Assembly: GCF_937871615.1 (NCBI RefSeq)
Contig: NZ_CALMPA010000021.1
Location: forward strand, 1 to 64,000
Source of the DNA: an uncultured Sphingomonas sp.
GTDB taxonomy: Bacteria > Pseudomonadota > Alphaproteobacteria > Sphingomonadales > Sphingomonadaceae
Length of the DNA stretch: 64,000 nt
Direction of reading: 5' to 3'
Shown here: positions 25,973 through 34,595 of the stretch, piece by piece
Layout of the letters: the number at the start of each line of letters is the position of its first letter
Position numbering within the stretch: position 1 is the first letter of the stretch
Notes under the pieces: model-generated
The model's input: only the letters and a program-made list of their open reading frames with translations
Told to the model about the DNA's origin: nothing
The model's database searches: none
Made by a program: the position numbers and the translations under genes

Positions 25973-26953
25973 TTGGCGAGAGGGGGCGGATTGCAACATA
26001 TCGCGGGGGCGCTGGCGTTCTTTGCGCTGGTTCTTGTCGGGCCAGCCGCCGCGCGCGCAGGCACGGTCGCGCTGACCTTCGACGATCTGCCGGCGCTCTC
26101 GATCCTGCCCGATCAGGCCTATGTCGATGATCTGAACGCGCGCCTGTTGTACAAGCTGAAGCGACACCGTTTCCCGGCGATCGGCTTCGTCAACGAAAGC
26201 AAGATCGGCGATCTCCAGCCCGAGCATCAGATCACCAATCTCGCGCGCTGGCTCGATGCCGGGATGCTGCTCGGCAACCACACCTTCTCGCACGATTCAC
26301 CCAACAAGCTGGGCGCGGAAGGATATATCGCGGACATCGCGCGCGGCGAGCAGATCACGCGCCCGATGCTGGAGAAGCGCGGGCTGAAGCTGCAGTGGTT
26401 TCGCCATCCCTATCTGGAAACCGGCTATCCCGCGGCGGTGCGCAATCAGATCGACGGCTGGCTCGCCACGCATGGCTATCGCATCGCCCCGGTGACGATC
26501 GACGCGGAGGACTGGGAGTTCGCCGAGCCTTATGACGACGCGATCGCGCGGCATGACATCGCGCGGCAACAAAGCATCCGCAAAGCCTATCTCGCTTATA
26601 CCGCGATCCGCATCCGCTGGTCACAGACGAGCGCGCGGGTGCTGTTCGGGCGCGATATCGCGCATGTCATGCTGCTCCATTGCACCCGGCTCAACGCGGA
26701 TACGCTGGACGGCCTGGCGAAACTGCTCCGCGCGGCGCACCTTCGCCCGGTTTCGCTCAATCGGGCGATGCGCGATCGCGCTTATCGCACGCCGGATGAT
26801 TATGCCGGGAAGGATGGCATCACCTGGCTCGAACGATGGGCGATCACCCTGCACAAGACTTTGCCCGAGCAAGGCGACGAAGACCCGCCCGCCGAAATTC
26901 AGGCGCAATATGATCGCGTGGACAATGATCGACAAAGTAACACGAATCGCTGA
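25973..26953 (+). CDS. Exported polysaccharide deacetylase (NodB homology)
   Basis: A 326-residue protein with a signal peptide ending PAAARA and a NodB domain: TFDDLP (the second Asp binds metal), then the His pair GNHTFSHDSP and RHPYLETG. It probably removes acetyl groups from peptidoglycan or an exopolysaccharide in the periplasm. I start at TTG 25973, preceded by AAAGGGG, because this gives a clean signal peptide; an ATG at 25928 lacks both. It follows the dipeptidase gene on the same strand. Confidence 0.85.
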   Translation: MARGGGLQHIAGALAFFALVLVGPAAARAGTVALTFDDLPALSILPDQAYVDDLNARLLYKLKRHRFPAIGFVNESKIGDLQPEHQITNLARWLDAGMLLGNHTFSHDSPNKLGAEGYIADIARGEQITRPMLEKRGLKLQWFRHPYLETGYPAAVRNQIDGWLATHGYRIAPVTIDAEDWEFAEPYDDAIARHDIARQQSIRKAYLAYTAIRIRWSQTSARVLFGRDIAHVMLLHCTRLNADTLDGLAKLLRAAHLRPVSLNRAMRDRAYRTPDDYAGKDGITWLERWAITLHKTLPEQGDEDPPAEIQAQYDRVDNDRQSNTNR

Positions 26954-27042
26954 TTGTTTCATAAGCGTTCTATTGAGCGTTGCCCGATGGGACAGAACCT
27001 CTTACCCTGCACAATATAAGCCAGTTATCCGGAGCACGTACG

Positions 27043-27558
27043 TTGACCGAAAAGCGAACGACCCGTCACCCGCCAGAATATTACAAGAATCCAGAGAACA
27101 GCATCGGCTATCTCACGCGGATCGTGTTCCGCAACTTTTCACGGTTGCTGGAACGCCATACGTTGCAGCATGAAATTTCCGCCGGGCAATGGCGTTTCCT
27201 GCGGCAATTGTGGGTAGAGGACGGCATTACCCAGCGCGAATTGAGCGAGCGTGTCGGTATGCGCGAGCCCACTACCGTCGTCGCGCTGAAGGGGCTGGAA
27301 GCCGCCAAGCTGATCCGCCGCGAGAAAAGCCAGATAGATCGGCGCAAAATCTATATTCATCTGACCCCGTTCGCGAAATCGCTGGAAGCGAAGCTGACCC
27401 CGCTCAATGCCGAGGTACATGCGACCGCGACCGCCGGGATGAGCGATGATGAAGTGGAAACATTGCGGCACCTGCTGCGGCGGGTGATCGGCAATCTTAC
27501 CGCCGAAACCAGCCATGATTCGCCCGATCTGAACAGCGATCCTGACGGAAAGGCTTGA
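27043..27558 (+). CDS. MarR-family transcriptional regulator 1
   Basis: A 171-residue winged helix-turn-helix protein: dimerisation helices at both ends and the recognition region GITQRELSERVGMREPTTVVALKGLEAAKLI with the wing QIDRRKIYIHLTP. The start is TTG at 27043 with GGAG eight bases upstream; an earlier TTG lacks this. It is the first gene of the catabolic island, directly before the flavin reductase-like gene and the first operator copy, and is one of three MarR candidates for binding the CTTAG-N4-CTAAG sites. Compared with the other two it has a longer N-terminal arm. Confidence 0.88.
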   Translation: MTEKRTTRHPPEYYKNPENSIGYLTRIVFRNFSRLLERHTLQHEISAGQWRFLRQLWVEDGITQRELSERVGMREPTTVVALKGLEAAKLIRREKSQIDRRKIYIHLTPFAKSLEAKLTPLNAEVHATATAGMSDDEVETLRHLLRRVIGNLTAETSHDSPDLNSDPDGKA

Positions 27559-27581
27559 CTGGATCGCCATCGCCCTCATTA

Positions 27582-27595
27582 CTTAGGTAGTTAAT
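27582..27595. promoter_or_regulatory. Island operator site 1 (CTTAG-GTAG-TTAAT)
   Basis: One full left half and a degenerate right half, 17 bases before the flavin reductase-like start and just after the first MarR gene. A bound regulator would cover the promoter or ribosome entry of the next gene. Confidence 0.6.
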
Positions 27596-27612
27596 TTACC
27601 AAGGGGTGGGCG

Positions 27613-28191
27613 ATGTCGGTTCGGATAGCGGTGATTTCGGGAAGCGTGCGCAACGGATCGCACAACAGCGCGCTTGCGGCGCTCGCCGCCGCGCGCATCG
27701 CGGCGGCGGGCGGCGAGGCCGAGGTAATCGACCTCGCCACCTATAACCTGCCGGTCTATTCGCAGGATCTGGAGCTTCAGGATTGCCCGCCCGATGCGCG
27801 CCGGCTGAAGGCGGTGCTGGCGGGAAGCGACGGCGTACTGATCGCGACGCCGGAGCATAATGGCTCGATCTCCACGTTGCTCAAGAACGCGATCGACTGG
27901 GCTTCGCGACCCGGCGAGGGCGAGACCCTGGTTACGCTCTCCGCCTTTCGCGGCAAGACCGCCGGGATCATGGCGGCGTCGATCGGCCCGTTCGGCGGGA
28001 TGCGCGCGCTTGCCCATCTGCGCCAGATTCTGGGCACCGTGCAGATGATGGTCGTCCCCGAGCAACTCGCGGTGCCGTTCGCGGATCGCGCCTTCACAGC
28101 AGAGCGCGCGCTGGCGGAGCCGCTGCCGAACATGATCCTCGACGGGCTGGTCGCGCGCGTGCTGGAGGTGGCCGAGCGCCTTCGCCCATGA
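27613..28191 (+). CDS. NADPH-dependent FMN reductase-like flavoprotein
   Basis: A 192-residue flavodoxin-like protein with the FMN loop ISGSVRNGSHNSALA at the N-terminus and the family segment ATPEHNGSISTLLKNAIDW near residue 80. Relatives reduce FMN, quinones or metal ions with NAD(P)H. Within the island it is a candidate source of reduced flavin for the acyl-CoA-dehydrogenase-fold monooxygenase at 50,910-52,169, though simple quinone detoxification is equally possible. Operator site 1 stands right upstream. Confidence 0.85.
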   Translation: MSVRIAVISGSVRNGSHNSALAALAAARIAAAGGEAEVIDLATYNLPVYSQDLELQDCPPDARRLKAVLAGSDGVLIATPEHNGSISTLLKNAIDWASRPGEGETLVTLSAFRGKTAGIMAASIGPFGGMRALAHLRQILGTVQMMVVPEQLAVPFADRAFTAERALAEPLPNMILDGLVARVLEVAERLRP

Positions 28192-28228
28192 CGACGACAG
28201 GCTTGCGCTGCTCGCCAGTCGAATATAT

Positions 28229-28242
28229 CTTAGCAATCTAAG
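28229..28242. promoter_or_regulatory. Island operator site 2 (CTTAG-CAAT-CTAAG)
   Basis: The only copy with two perfect CTTAG/CTAAG halves. It ends 17 bases before the GTG start of the CoA transferase gene, overlapping the likely transcription or translation start region. It defines the consensus of the series. Confidence 0.75.
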
Positions 28243-28259
28243 CATTGTTGAGGATCATC

Positions 28260-29438
28260 GTGGGGCCACTTTCGGATATTCGCGTCGTCGAGCTGGGACA
28301 GCTGATCGCCGGGCCGTTCTGCGCCCAGTTGTTCGGCGATCTCGGCGCGAACGTAATCAAGATCGAACCGCCCAAGACGGGCGATCCGATGCGCCAATGG
28401 GGGGCGGGCGATCCGCCGGTGTGGTGGGAGGTGATCGCGCGCAACAAGCGTTCGGTCGCCGCCGATCTGCGCACGCCCGAGGGGCAGGAAATCGCGCGGC
28501 GCCTGATCGCCACCGCCGATGTGCTGATCGAGAATTTCCGCCCCGGCACGCTGGAAAAGTGGAATCTCGCGCCCGCTGATCTGTGCGCGGCCAACCCCCG
28601 GCTGATCGTGGTGCGCGTTTCCGGTTACGGGCAGACCGGCCCCTATTCCACACGCGCCGGCTTCGGCGGGATCGGTGAGGCGATGGGCGGCTGGCGCGCG
28701 TTGGTCGGCACGGCTGACCGCCCACCATCGCGACTCGGCGTTTCGATCGGTGACAGCCTTGCGGGCACCTATGGCTGCCTCGGCGCGCTCGCCGCGCTGC
28801 ACGAACGTGAGAAAAGCGGACGCGGCCAGGTGGTCGACGTCAGCCTGTTCGAATCGGTGTTGCAGGTGATGGAGGGCCTCGTCCCCGAATATGCCGCCGC
28901 CGGCCATGTCCGCGTGCGCTCCGGCTCGATCCTCAAGGGCATCGCGCCGTCCAACGTCTATCCGTGCAGCGATGGCGAGTTGCTGATCGCGGGCAATCAG
29001 GATGCGATCTTCCGCCGGCTGGCGACCGCGATGGGCCAGCCCGAGCTTGGCGAGGATCCGCGCTTCGCCACGCATGTCGCGCGCGGGCAGAACCAGGCGC
29101 TGCTCGACGAGATGATCGCCAACTGGACCCGCGGGCAGACCGTCGCGGCAGTCGAAAAGCTGATGGAGGAATATGCCGTCCCCGCCGGGCGGATGTTCGC
29201 CGCGCGCGACATGCTCGCCGATCCGCATTTCGCGGCGCGTGAGGCGATCGTCTCGGTGGAGACCAAGCATCACGGCACGCTGCCGATGCAGGGCGTGTTC
29301 CCCCGCCTCTCCCGCACGCCCGGCGGCGTGCGCGCCGCCGCCCCGGTCACGGTCGGCGCGGATACCGACGCGCTGCTCGGCGAGGTCGGTTACGACGCCG
29401 CGGCGCTCGCGGACCTCAAGCAGCGCGGCATCGTGTGA
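28260..29438 (+). CDS. CaiB/BaiF-family (class III) CoA transferase
   Basis: A 392-residue class III CoA transferase. The conserved N-terminal block ([30 protein letters not shown]) and the expected Asp nucleophile D165 in [14 protein letters not shown] are present. It moves CoA between a donor such as succinyl-CoA and an organic acid. The start is GTG at 28260 after GAGG. Its stop overlaps the start of the LeuC-like gene by four bases, so the two enzymes are coupled: a CoA ester and an aconitase-type isomerisation are likely sequential steps. Confidence 0.9.
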   Translation: MGPLSDIRVVELGQLIAGPFCAQLFGDLGANVIKIEPPKTGDPMRQWGAGDPPVWWEVIARNKRSVAADLRTPEGQEIARRLIATADVLIENFRPGTLEKWNLAPADLCAANPRLIVVRVSGYGQTGPYSTRAGFGGIGEAMGGWRALVGTADRPPSRLGVSIGDSLAGTYGCLGALAALHEREKSGRGQVVDVSLFESVLQVMEGLVPEYAAAGHVRVRSGSILKGIAPSNVYPCSDGELLIAGNQDAIFRRLATAMGQPELGEDPRFATHVARGQNQALLDEMIANWTRGQTVAAVEKLMEEYAVPAGRMFAARDMLADPHFAAREAIVSVETKHHGTLPMQGVFPRLSRTPGGVRAAAPVTVGADTDALLGEVGYDAAALADLKQRGIV

Positions 29439-30838
29439 GCGGCACCCTTTTCGATCACGTCTGGGATCGCCACCGCATCCTGGAAGACGGCGGCGAGACG
29501 TTGCTCTACGTCGACCTTCACCTGCTCCACGAGGTCACCTCGCCGCAGGCCTTCGCCGGGCTTGAGGCGCATGGCCGTCCCGTGCGTCAGCCGGCGCGCG
29601 CGCTGGCGCTGTTCGATCACAATGTCCCCACCGTCGGGCAGGAAGACGGCATTGCCGCCGTCGCCGATCCGCAGGCCCGCGCGCAACTCACCCGGCTGGT
29701 GGAAAACAGCACCCGCTACGGGATCGAGCGGTTCGACATGGGCGATCCGCGCAACGGCATCGTGCATGTCGTGGCGCCCGAACAGGGCCGCACCCATCCC
29801 GGCATGACGATCGTGTGCGGCGACAGCCACACCTCCACGCACGGCGCGTTCGGCGCGCTGGCGTTCGGCATCGGCACGACCCAGATCGAACATGTGCTGG
29901 CAACGCAGACGCTGCGGCTACGCAAGCCCAAAACAATGCGCGTCAACGTCACCGGCGCGCTGCCCGCGCACCTTTCGGCCAAGGATCTCGCGCTCGGCAT
30001 CCTGCGTGCGATCGGGGTGGGTGGCGGGCTTGGCCATGCGATCGAATTCACGGGGCCGGCGGTGCGCGCATTGTCGATGGAAGGGCGCATGACGCTGTGC
30101 AATCTCGCGGTGGAGATGGGCGCGCGCGCCGCGCTGATCGCGCCGGACGAAACGACCTTCGCCTATCTGCGCGGGCGCCCCGGCGCGCCGCAGGGCGACG
30201 AATGGGATCGGCAGGTCGCACACTGGCGCACGCTCGCCAGCGCGCCCGACGCCAGCTTCGATCGCGAGGTCGAGGTCGACGCGGCGGGGCTGCGCGCGAT
30301 GGTCACCTGGGGCACCAACCCGTCGCAGGTGGTCGCGGTGGACGAAGCTTTGCCCGATCCGCGCGCCACCACCGATCCGCTCGATCGCGCCGCCCAGGAA
30401 CGCGCGCTCGCCTATATGGGGCTCTCCCCCGGCCAGCCGATCGCCGGATTGCCGATTGATCGGGTGTTCATCGGATCATGCACCAACAGCCGGATCGAAG
30501 ACCTTCGCGCCGCCGCCGACGTCGTGCGCGGTCGCCGTGTCGCGGCGGGCGTCGGGGCGATGATCGTGCCCGGTTCGGGGCTGGTGCGCCAGCAAGCCGA
30601 GGATGAGGGGCTGGCCGATATCTTCATCGCCGCCGGCTTCGAATGGCGCGAACCCGGCTGCTCGATGTGCGTCGGCATGAACCCGGATCGCCTCGCGCCC
30701 GGCCAGCGTTGCGCGGCGACCTCGAACCGCAATTTCGAGAACCGGCAGGGCGCGGGCGGGCGCACCCATCTGATGAGCCCCGCAATGGCCGCCGCCGCCG
30801 CGATCGCGGGCCGCATCATCGACGTGGCGGCGCTTTAG
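29435..30838 (+). CDS. leuC: 3-isopropylmalate dehydratase-type large subunit (aconitase family)
   Basis: A 467-residue LeuC-like protein. The 4Fe-4S cysteines fall at C349, C409 and C412 (FIGSCTNSR and CSMCVGMNP), next to the E. coli LeuC numbers, and [27 protein letters not shown] and SMEGRMT are typical. It would hydrate and dehydrate a hydroxy di- or tricarboxylate. Because it is tied to a CoA transferase and lies in a catabolic island without leuA or leuB, I suspect a degradative paralogue (citramalate or dimethylmalate type) rather than leucine synthesis; that is inference. The matching small subunit lies 0.5 kb away on the opposite strand. The start is GTG at 29435. Confidence 0.85.
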   Translation: MSGTLFDHVWDRHRILEDGGETLLYVDLHLLHEVTSPQAFAGLEAHGRPVRQPARALALFDHNVPTVGQEDGIAAVADPQARAQLTRLVENSTRYGIERFDMGDPRNGIVHVVAPEQGRTHPGMTIVCGDSHTSTHGAFGALAFGIGTTQIEHVLATQTLRLRKPKTMRVNVTGALPAHLSAKDLALGILRAIGVGGGLGHAIEFTGPAVRALSMEGRMTLCNLAVEMGARAALIAPDETTFAYLRGRPGAPQGDEWDRQVAHWRTLASAPDASFDREVEVDAAGLRAMVTWGTNPSQVVAVDEALPDPRATTDPLDRAAQERALAYMGLSPGQPIAGLPIDRVFIGSCTNSRIEDLRAAADVVRGRRVAAGVGAMIVPGSGLVRQQAEDEGLADIFIAAGFEWREPGCSMCVGMNPDRLAPGQRCAATSNRNFENRQGAGGRTHLMSPAMAAAAAIAGRIIDVAAL

Positions 30839-30937
30839 CGGGGCGCGGGTTATCAACGTGCGAAACGCCTCGCGGTTTGTTTGGCAGCATGACGATAGCA
30901 CGATTGTGAATACCGAGTGCGAGACTATGGTGCTCAC

Positions 30938-31336
30938 ATGTGGCAATTGGCTGTCTTTACTTTGGCGTCTTCGCTTCCGGCGGGGCAACGGAGCCTTATC
31001 TTCGATGGCGAGGCTTTCGGACCGCAACGAGCCCTTACCTGCACTTGGTTCACCAACTTCGAAAACAGTCGGTTCAAGCAATGTCACGATGCGACAGGCA
31101 AATTGCTTCAGGAGGACGATGGAGCGTCGATCAAATGCCTTCGAGACACATGCGCGCGATTGGACACCGCAGCCCGAAAGGCGGCGGGTTGGCGGAAGCC
31201 TGAGCCGCCTTGGGGAACATATACGGTAAGGCTGGTCGGCCGCCTCAGCCTATATCCCCATGCAAAGCGCTACCTCGGCGACGCGACCCGAACCGTTCTT
31301 ATAGAGGAACTCGCCAGCGTTAGCATATCGAAATAG
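30938..31336 (+). CDS. Hypothetical protein, lower-GC insert between leuC- and leuD-like genes
   Basis: A 132-residue protein starting MWQLAVFTLASSLPAGQ, with a Cys-containing core (CTWFTNFENSRFKQC and IKCLRDTCARL) and no recognised domain. The short hydrophobic N-terminus could be an uncleaved signal. I have the impression that similar small proteins with the CTWFTNFENSRF block occur in other sphingomonads, but cannot check. Base composition and codon use are visibly poorer in G+C than the genes on both sides, suggesting a later arrival. There is no good ribosome binding site, so expression is uncertain; an in-frame start exists at 30917. Confidence 0.5.
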   Translation: MWQLAVFTLASSLPAGQRSLIFDGEAFGPQRALTCTWFTNFENSRFKQCHDATGKLLQEDDGASIKCLRDTCARLDTAARKAAGWRKPEPPWGTYTVRLVGRLSLYPHAKRYLGDATRTVLIEELASVSISK

Positions 31337-31353
31337 CAGGCCCATTCATGGGT

Positions 31354-31920
31354 TCACGGCCTAGTCGACGCGCGATCCTCGAACGCGTCGATCGCTGCGG
31401 CGTGGCGCAGCGTGCGGCCGATATCATCCAGCCCGGCAAGCAGCGCCTCGCGCAGATCGGGATCAATCGCGAACGTCATGCGCAGCGCACCCGCGCTGAT
31501 GGTGCAATCGGGCAGGTTCACCGTGACGGGCGTGCCCGGCGTCTCCGTCAGCAGATCCACCAGCGCGGCATAATCGCCGGGTGCGGGCGCGACGAGCAAC
31601 AGCCCGTTGGTCGCCGCGTTGCCGCTGAAAATCCCGCCGAAGCTCGGCGCGATGACACAGCGGATGCCATGATCGTCAAGCGCCCATACCGCGTGCTCGC
31701 GCGACGAACCGGAGCCGAAATTGCGCCCCGCCACCAATATCCGCGCGGCGGGATCAATCAGGAAACGCGAATCGATCGCACGCATGTCGGCGAACAGATG
31801 CGCGCCGAGCCCGCGCCGATCCAGGCCCTTCATGAACCGTGCGGGAAGGATCTTGTCGGTGTCGATATCCGCATCGCGCAGCAGCGCCGCGCGCGAGGTG
31901 ACGATCGTCCATGGCTTCAT
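31354..31920 (-). CDS. leuD: 3-isopropylmalate dehydratase-type small subunit (aconitase swivel domain)
   Basis: A 188-residue swivel-domain protein: DTDKILPARF near the N-terminus, the substrate loop GSGSSREHAVWALDDHGIRCVIAPSF (about residues 66-91; key residues S, R, E, H), and GIFSGNAATNGLL. The last segment differs from the usual leuD pattern (F-x-N-N-C-x-x-N-G), which may change substrate choice. It should pair with the LeuC-like protein. Its ATG overlaps the stop of the second MarR gene by four bases, so regulator and subunit are coupled and controlled from the 32,417 operator. Confidence 0.87.
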   Translation of the reverse strand: MKPWTIVTSRAALLRDADIDTDKILPARFMKGLDRRGLGAHLFADMRAIDSRFLIDPAARILVAGRNFGSGSSREHAVWALDDHGIRCVIAPSFGGIFSGNAATNGLLLVAPAPGDYAALVDLLTETPGTPVTVNLPDCTISAGALRMTFAIDPDLREALLAGLDDIGRTLRHAAAIDAFEDRASTRP

Positions 31921-32363
31921 ATCGGCTTGCCCCAATCCGCCGCCAGCGTTTCGAGCAACATTTCGAACCGTTTCTGCCCCACCTTCGCGGTGATCTGCGC
32001 GACAAGCTCGCTCATCGCGTCCTGCGCATCGCCGCGCATCTGTTCACCGAACGGGGTGAGCATCAGGCGCTTGTGGCGGGCGTCGTCGGGATCGTCCTCC
32101 AGCGTGACGACATCCTTCTCCACCATCTGCGCGATCGTGCTGTGGATCGCCTGACGCGAAACGCCCATGCGGCGGGCGATTTCCGACGGCCGGGTGACCC
32201 CGCTGACGATATTGACCATCACCATTGATTGCGCCCGGCTGATATCCGGCCACCCCCTGTCATGGACCCGCGCCTGAAGGCCCTCGTCGAGCCAGCAGAA
32301 ACGCTGGAACAGATGAATGATTAATTCGATCGACCGCATGAACTCGCTTAAACGGTGTTGCAT
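31917..32363 (-). CDS. MarR-family transcriptional regulator 2
   Basis: A 148-residue MarR protein with the DNA-binding segment RPSEIARRMGVSRQAIHSTIAQMVEKDVV and the wing DPDDARHKRLMLTPFG. Acidic Asp-Asp before the wing is typical of MarR repressors. The ATG at 32361-32363 is used; a TTG four codons earlier is possible. Its own promoter region holds operator site 3, which it shares with the divergent lyase gene, so it is the best placed candidate for autoregulated control of the series. Confidence 0.88.
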   Translation of the reverse strand: MQHRLSEFMRSIELIIHLFQRFCWLDEGLQARVHDRGWPDISRAQSMVMVNIVSGVTRPSEIARRMGVSRQAIHSTIAQMVEKDVVTLEDDPDDARHKRLMLTPFGEQMRGDAQDAMSELVAQITAKVGQKRFEMLLETLAADWGKPI

Positions 32364-32416
32364 CGCGCGGCGCAAGCCGTGCCGGCGGCTATGGACCAGC
32401 TTGCGGACGCGATTTA

Positions 32417-32430
32417 CTTAGTATACTATC
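32417..32430. promoter_or_regulatory. Island operator site 3 (CTTAG-TATA-CTATC)
   Basis: Placed in the 87-base divergent gap between marR 2 and the lyase gene, 20 bases before the lyase TTG start. Its centre contains TATACT, a good -10 hexamer, so binding would block the promoter. Confidence 0.7.
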
Positions 32431-32450
32431 TTTTTCGGAAGGAGCAATCA

Positions 32451-33353
32451 TTGCCTGCTATCGAAATCGTCGAGGTCGCGCCGCGAGACGGATTGCAGAA
32501 TGAGGCCCGCATCGTTTCGACCGCGCACAAGCTGGAACTGATCGACCGCGCCATCGTCGCGGGTGCGCGCCGGCTGGAGGTGACGAGTTTCGTCAACCCG
32601 CGCCGCGTGCCGCAAATGGCGGATGCGGACGAGGTGGTGGCCGGCCTGCCGGATCGCGATGACGTGACGTTCATCGCCCTGGTGCTCAACCGGCGCGGCG
32701 CGGAACGCGCGCTCGCCACGCGGATCGACGAGTTGGGCGCGGTGTGCATCGCCAGCGACACGTTCGGCATCCGCAATCAGGGGCAGACGAGCGCCGAGTC
32801 GCTCGACGTGGCGCGCGAGACGGTCGCGCTGGCGCGGGCGGCGGGGCGCAGCGCGCAGATCACCATCGCCACCGCCTTCGGCTGCCCGTTCGAGGGCGAG
32901 GTTCCGCTCGATCGCGTGGTGGAGATGGCGAAACGCGCGGCAGATGCTTCCCCGCGCGAAGTCGCGCTGGCGGATACGATCGGCGCCGCGGTGCCGGGGC
33001 AGGTAAGCGAGGCGGTCGCGCGCGTGGCGGAGGCGATCGCGCCGCTTCCCGTGCGGGTGCATTTCCACGATACGCGCAACACCGCTGTCGCCAATGTCTG
33101 GGCCGCGATCAACGCCGGCGCATCCGTGATCGACGCGGCACTCGGCGGGCTCGGCGGCTGCCCGTTCGCCCCCGGCGCATCAGGCAATGTCGCAACCGAG
33201 GATGTCCTCTATCTGCTCGATCGTTCGCGCATCGCAACCGGCTATGACCGCGCGCTGGCGATCGACGTGGCGAACTGGCTGACCGGCGTGGTGGGGCGCG
33301 ATCTGTCGGGCAAGGTGCGTTGCGCGCCCGCCTTCCCTGCCGTCACAGCCTGA
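32451..33353 (+). CDS. Hydroxymethylglutaryl-CoA lyase-like enzyme
   Basis: A 300-residue DRE-TIM barrel lyase. Catalytic and metal residues of HMG-CoA lyase are visible: R12-D13 and Q16 in APRDGLQNE, metal ligands H204 and H206 in VHFHDTRN, and the Cys loop GGLGGCPFAPGASGNVATED (C237). It cleaves a 3-hydroxy-3-methyl acyl-CoA, e.g. HMG-CoA to acetyl-CoA and acetoacetate; a citramalyl-CoA-like substrate is possible given the neighbours. The start is TTG at 32451, with AAGGAG six bases upstream. HMG-CoA lyase, CoA transferase and a LeuCD-type hydratase together suggest breakdown of a branched acid. Confidence 0.88.
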   Translation: MPAIEIVEVAPRDGLQNEARIVSTAHKLELIDRAIVAGARRLEVTSFVNPRRVPQMADADEVVAGLPDRDDVTFIALVLNRRGAERALATRIDELGAVCIASDTFGIRNQGQTSAESLDVARETVALARAAGRSAQITIATAFGCPFEGEVPLDRVVEMAKRAADASPREVALADTIGAAVPGQVSEAVARVAEAIAPLPVRVHFHDTRNTAVANVWAAINAGASVIDAALGGLGGCPFAPGASGNVATEDVLYLLDRSRIATGYDRALAIDVANWLTGVVGRDLSGKVRCAPAFPAVTA

Positions 33354-33420
33354 GCCCGCATGTGGGGCGAGGCAAGTTTTGGCACGGATGGGCTGGACCT
33401 CGCCGGTTCACGACGATAAT

Positions 33421-33434
33421 CTTCGCTATCTAAG
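33421..33434. promoter_or_regulatory. Island operator site 4 (CTTCG-CTAT-CTAAG)
   Basis: Right half perfect, left half one change. It ends 19 bases before the hydrolase ATG at 33,454 and heads the five-gene kinase/enolase operon. Confidence 0.65.
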
Positions 33435-33453
33435 CAAATTGAGAGGAGCGGCA

Positions 33454-34581
33454 ATGGACCCGCGCGACACCAACGGACTTGACGTGCAATTCATCGGCAA
33501 GGTTTCCCCCACCGCGCCGCGCATTCTTGCGGGCGGCCACCCTTGCCAGGGCATCTATTGGACGCCGGCGGGCAAGAAGCCCAAGACCGCGGTGATCGCG
33601 ACCCATTACAACGTCGATTTCACCGAACATTATATCGCGCCCTATTTCGCGCGGCGCGGGATCGGCTTCCTCGGCTGGAACACGCGCTATCGCGGGTTCG
33701 AGGATCAGTTCCTGCTGCATCACGCGGTGCTGGACATCGGCGTGGGGATGCGCTGGCTCAAGGAAGTGGCGGGCGTCGAGCGGATCGTGATCCTGGGCAA
33801 TTCGGGCGGCGGCTCGCTGATGGGCGCCTATCAGGCAGAAGCGATCAAGCCGACGCTCGGCAGCGAGCTTTCGGGCGCCGGGCTGGATGCGCTCAACGAT
33901 CTCATCAAGGCCGATCTCTACATCTCGCTCAACGCGCACCAGGGCCGCCCCGAAGTGCTGACCGACTGGCTTGACGCATCGGTGGTGGACGAAAATGATC
34001 CGGTGGCGACCGATCCGTCGCTCGATCCGTTCAGCGCCGAGAACGCCCCGCCCTATTCGGAGGAGTTCGTCACCCGTTACCGCGCGGCGCAGCGCACGCG
34101 CAACCAGCGCATCACCGATTGGGCGAAGGTCGAACTGAAGCGGCTCAACGATGCCGGCGTGCCTGACCGGCTGTTCCCGCTGTTTCGCGTGTGGGGCGAT
34201 CTGCGCTGCATGGATCCGTCGCTCGATCCGTCAACGCGCAAGCCGCGGCTGTGCTATCGCGGCGATCCCGTCACCGCGAACCGCACGCCCTCGATCGGGC
34301 GCTTCAACACGATCAAGACCTGGCTCAACATGTGGAGCCTGGAAACCTCGCCGTGCCAGGGCGCACCGCATCTCGCCAAGTTCGACACCCCCGCGCTGGT
34401 GGTGCAGGGCACGGCGGACACCGGCGTGTTCCCGAGCGACGCGCGCAAGATCTTCGACAATATCGGCTCGACCGACAAGCAGATCGAACTGATCCCCGGC
34501 GCGCATTATTTCGAGGATTCGAATGCGGAACGCGACGTGGCCGCCGACCTGATGGTCGCGTGGATCGAAGCCAAGAGCTGA
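33454..34581 (+). CDS. Alpha/beta-fold hydrolase
   Basis: A 375-residue alpha/beta hydrolase with a likely complete triad: S117 in ILGNSGGGS, D322 in GTADTGVF and H351 in PGAHYFED. A lid of about 150 residues lies between the Ser and Asp. It may hydrolyse an ester, thioester or C-C bond of a pathway intermediate. The ATG at 33,454 follows GAGAGGAG; a longer frame start at 33,379 crosses the operator. It is the first gene of an operon with the kinase (14-base gap), enolase paralogue, dehydrogenase and a second hydrolase. Confidence 0.82.
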   Translation: MDPRDTNGLDVQFIGKVSPTAPRILAGGHPCQGIYWTPAGKKPKTAVIATHYNVDFTEHYIAPYFARRGIGFLGWNTRYRGFEDQFLLHHAVLDIGVGMRWLKEVAGVERIVILGNSGGGSLMGAYQAEAIKPTLGSELSGAGLDALNDLIKADLYISLNAHQGRPEVLTDWLDASVVDENDPVATDPSLDPFSAENAPPYSEEFVTRYRAAQRTRNQRITDWAKVELKRLNDAGVPDRLFPLFRVWGDLRCMDPSLDPSTRKPRLCYRGDPVTANRTPSIGRFNTIKTWLNMWSLETSPCQGAPHLAKFDTPALVVQGTADTGVFPSDARKIFDNIGSTDKQIELIPGAHYFEDSNAERDVAADLMVAWIEAKS

Positions 34582-34595
34582 GCGAGGCATTGAGC

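Noticed and set aside
26964-26977. Possible eleventh operator copy before marR 1 (ATAAG-CGTT-CTATT)
   Set aside because: Only six of ten arm positions fit the consensus, no better than many AT-rich spots.
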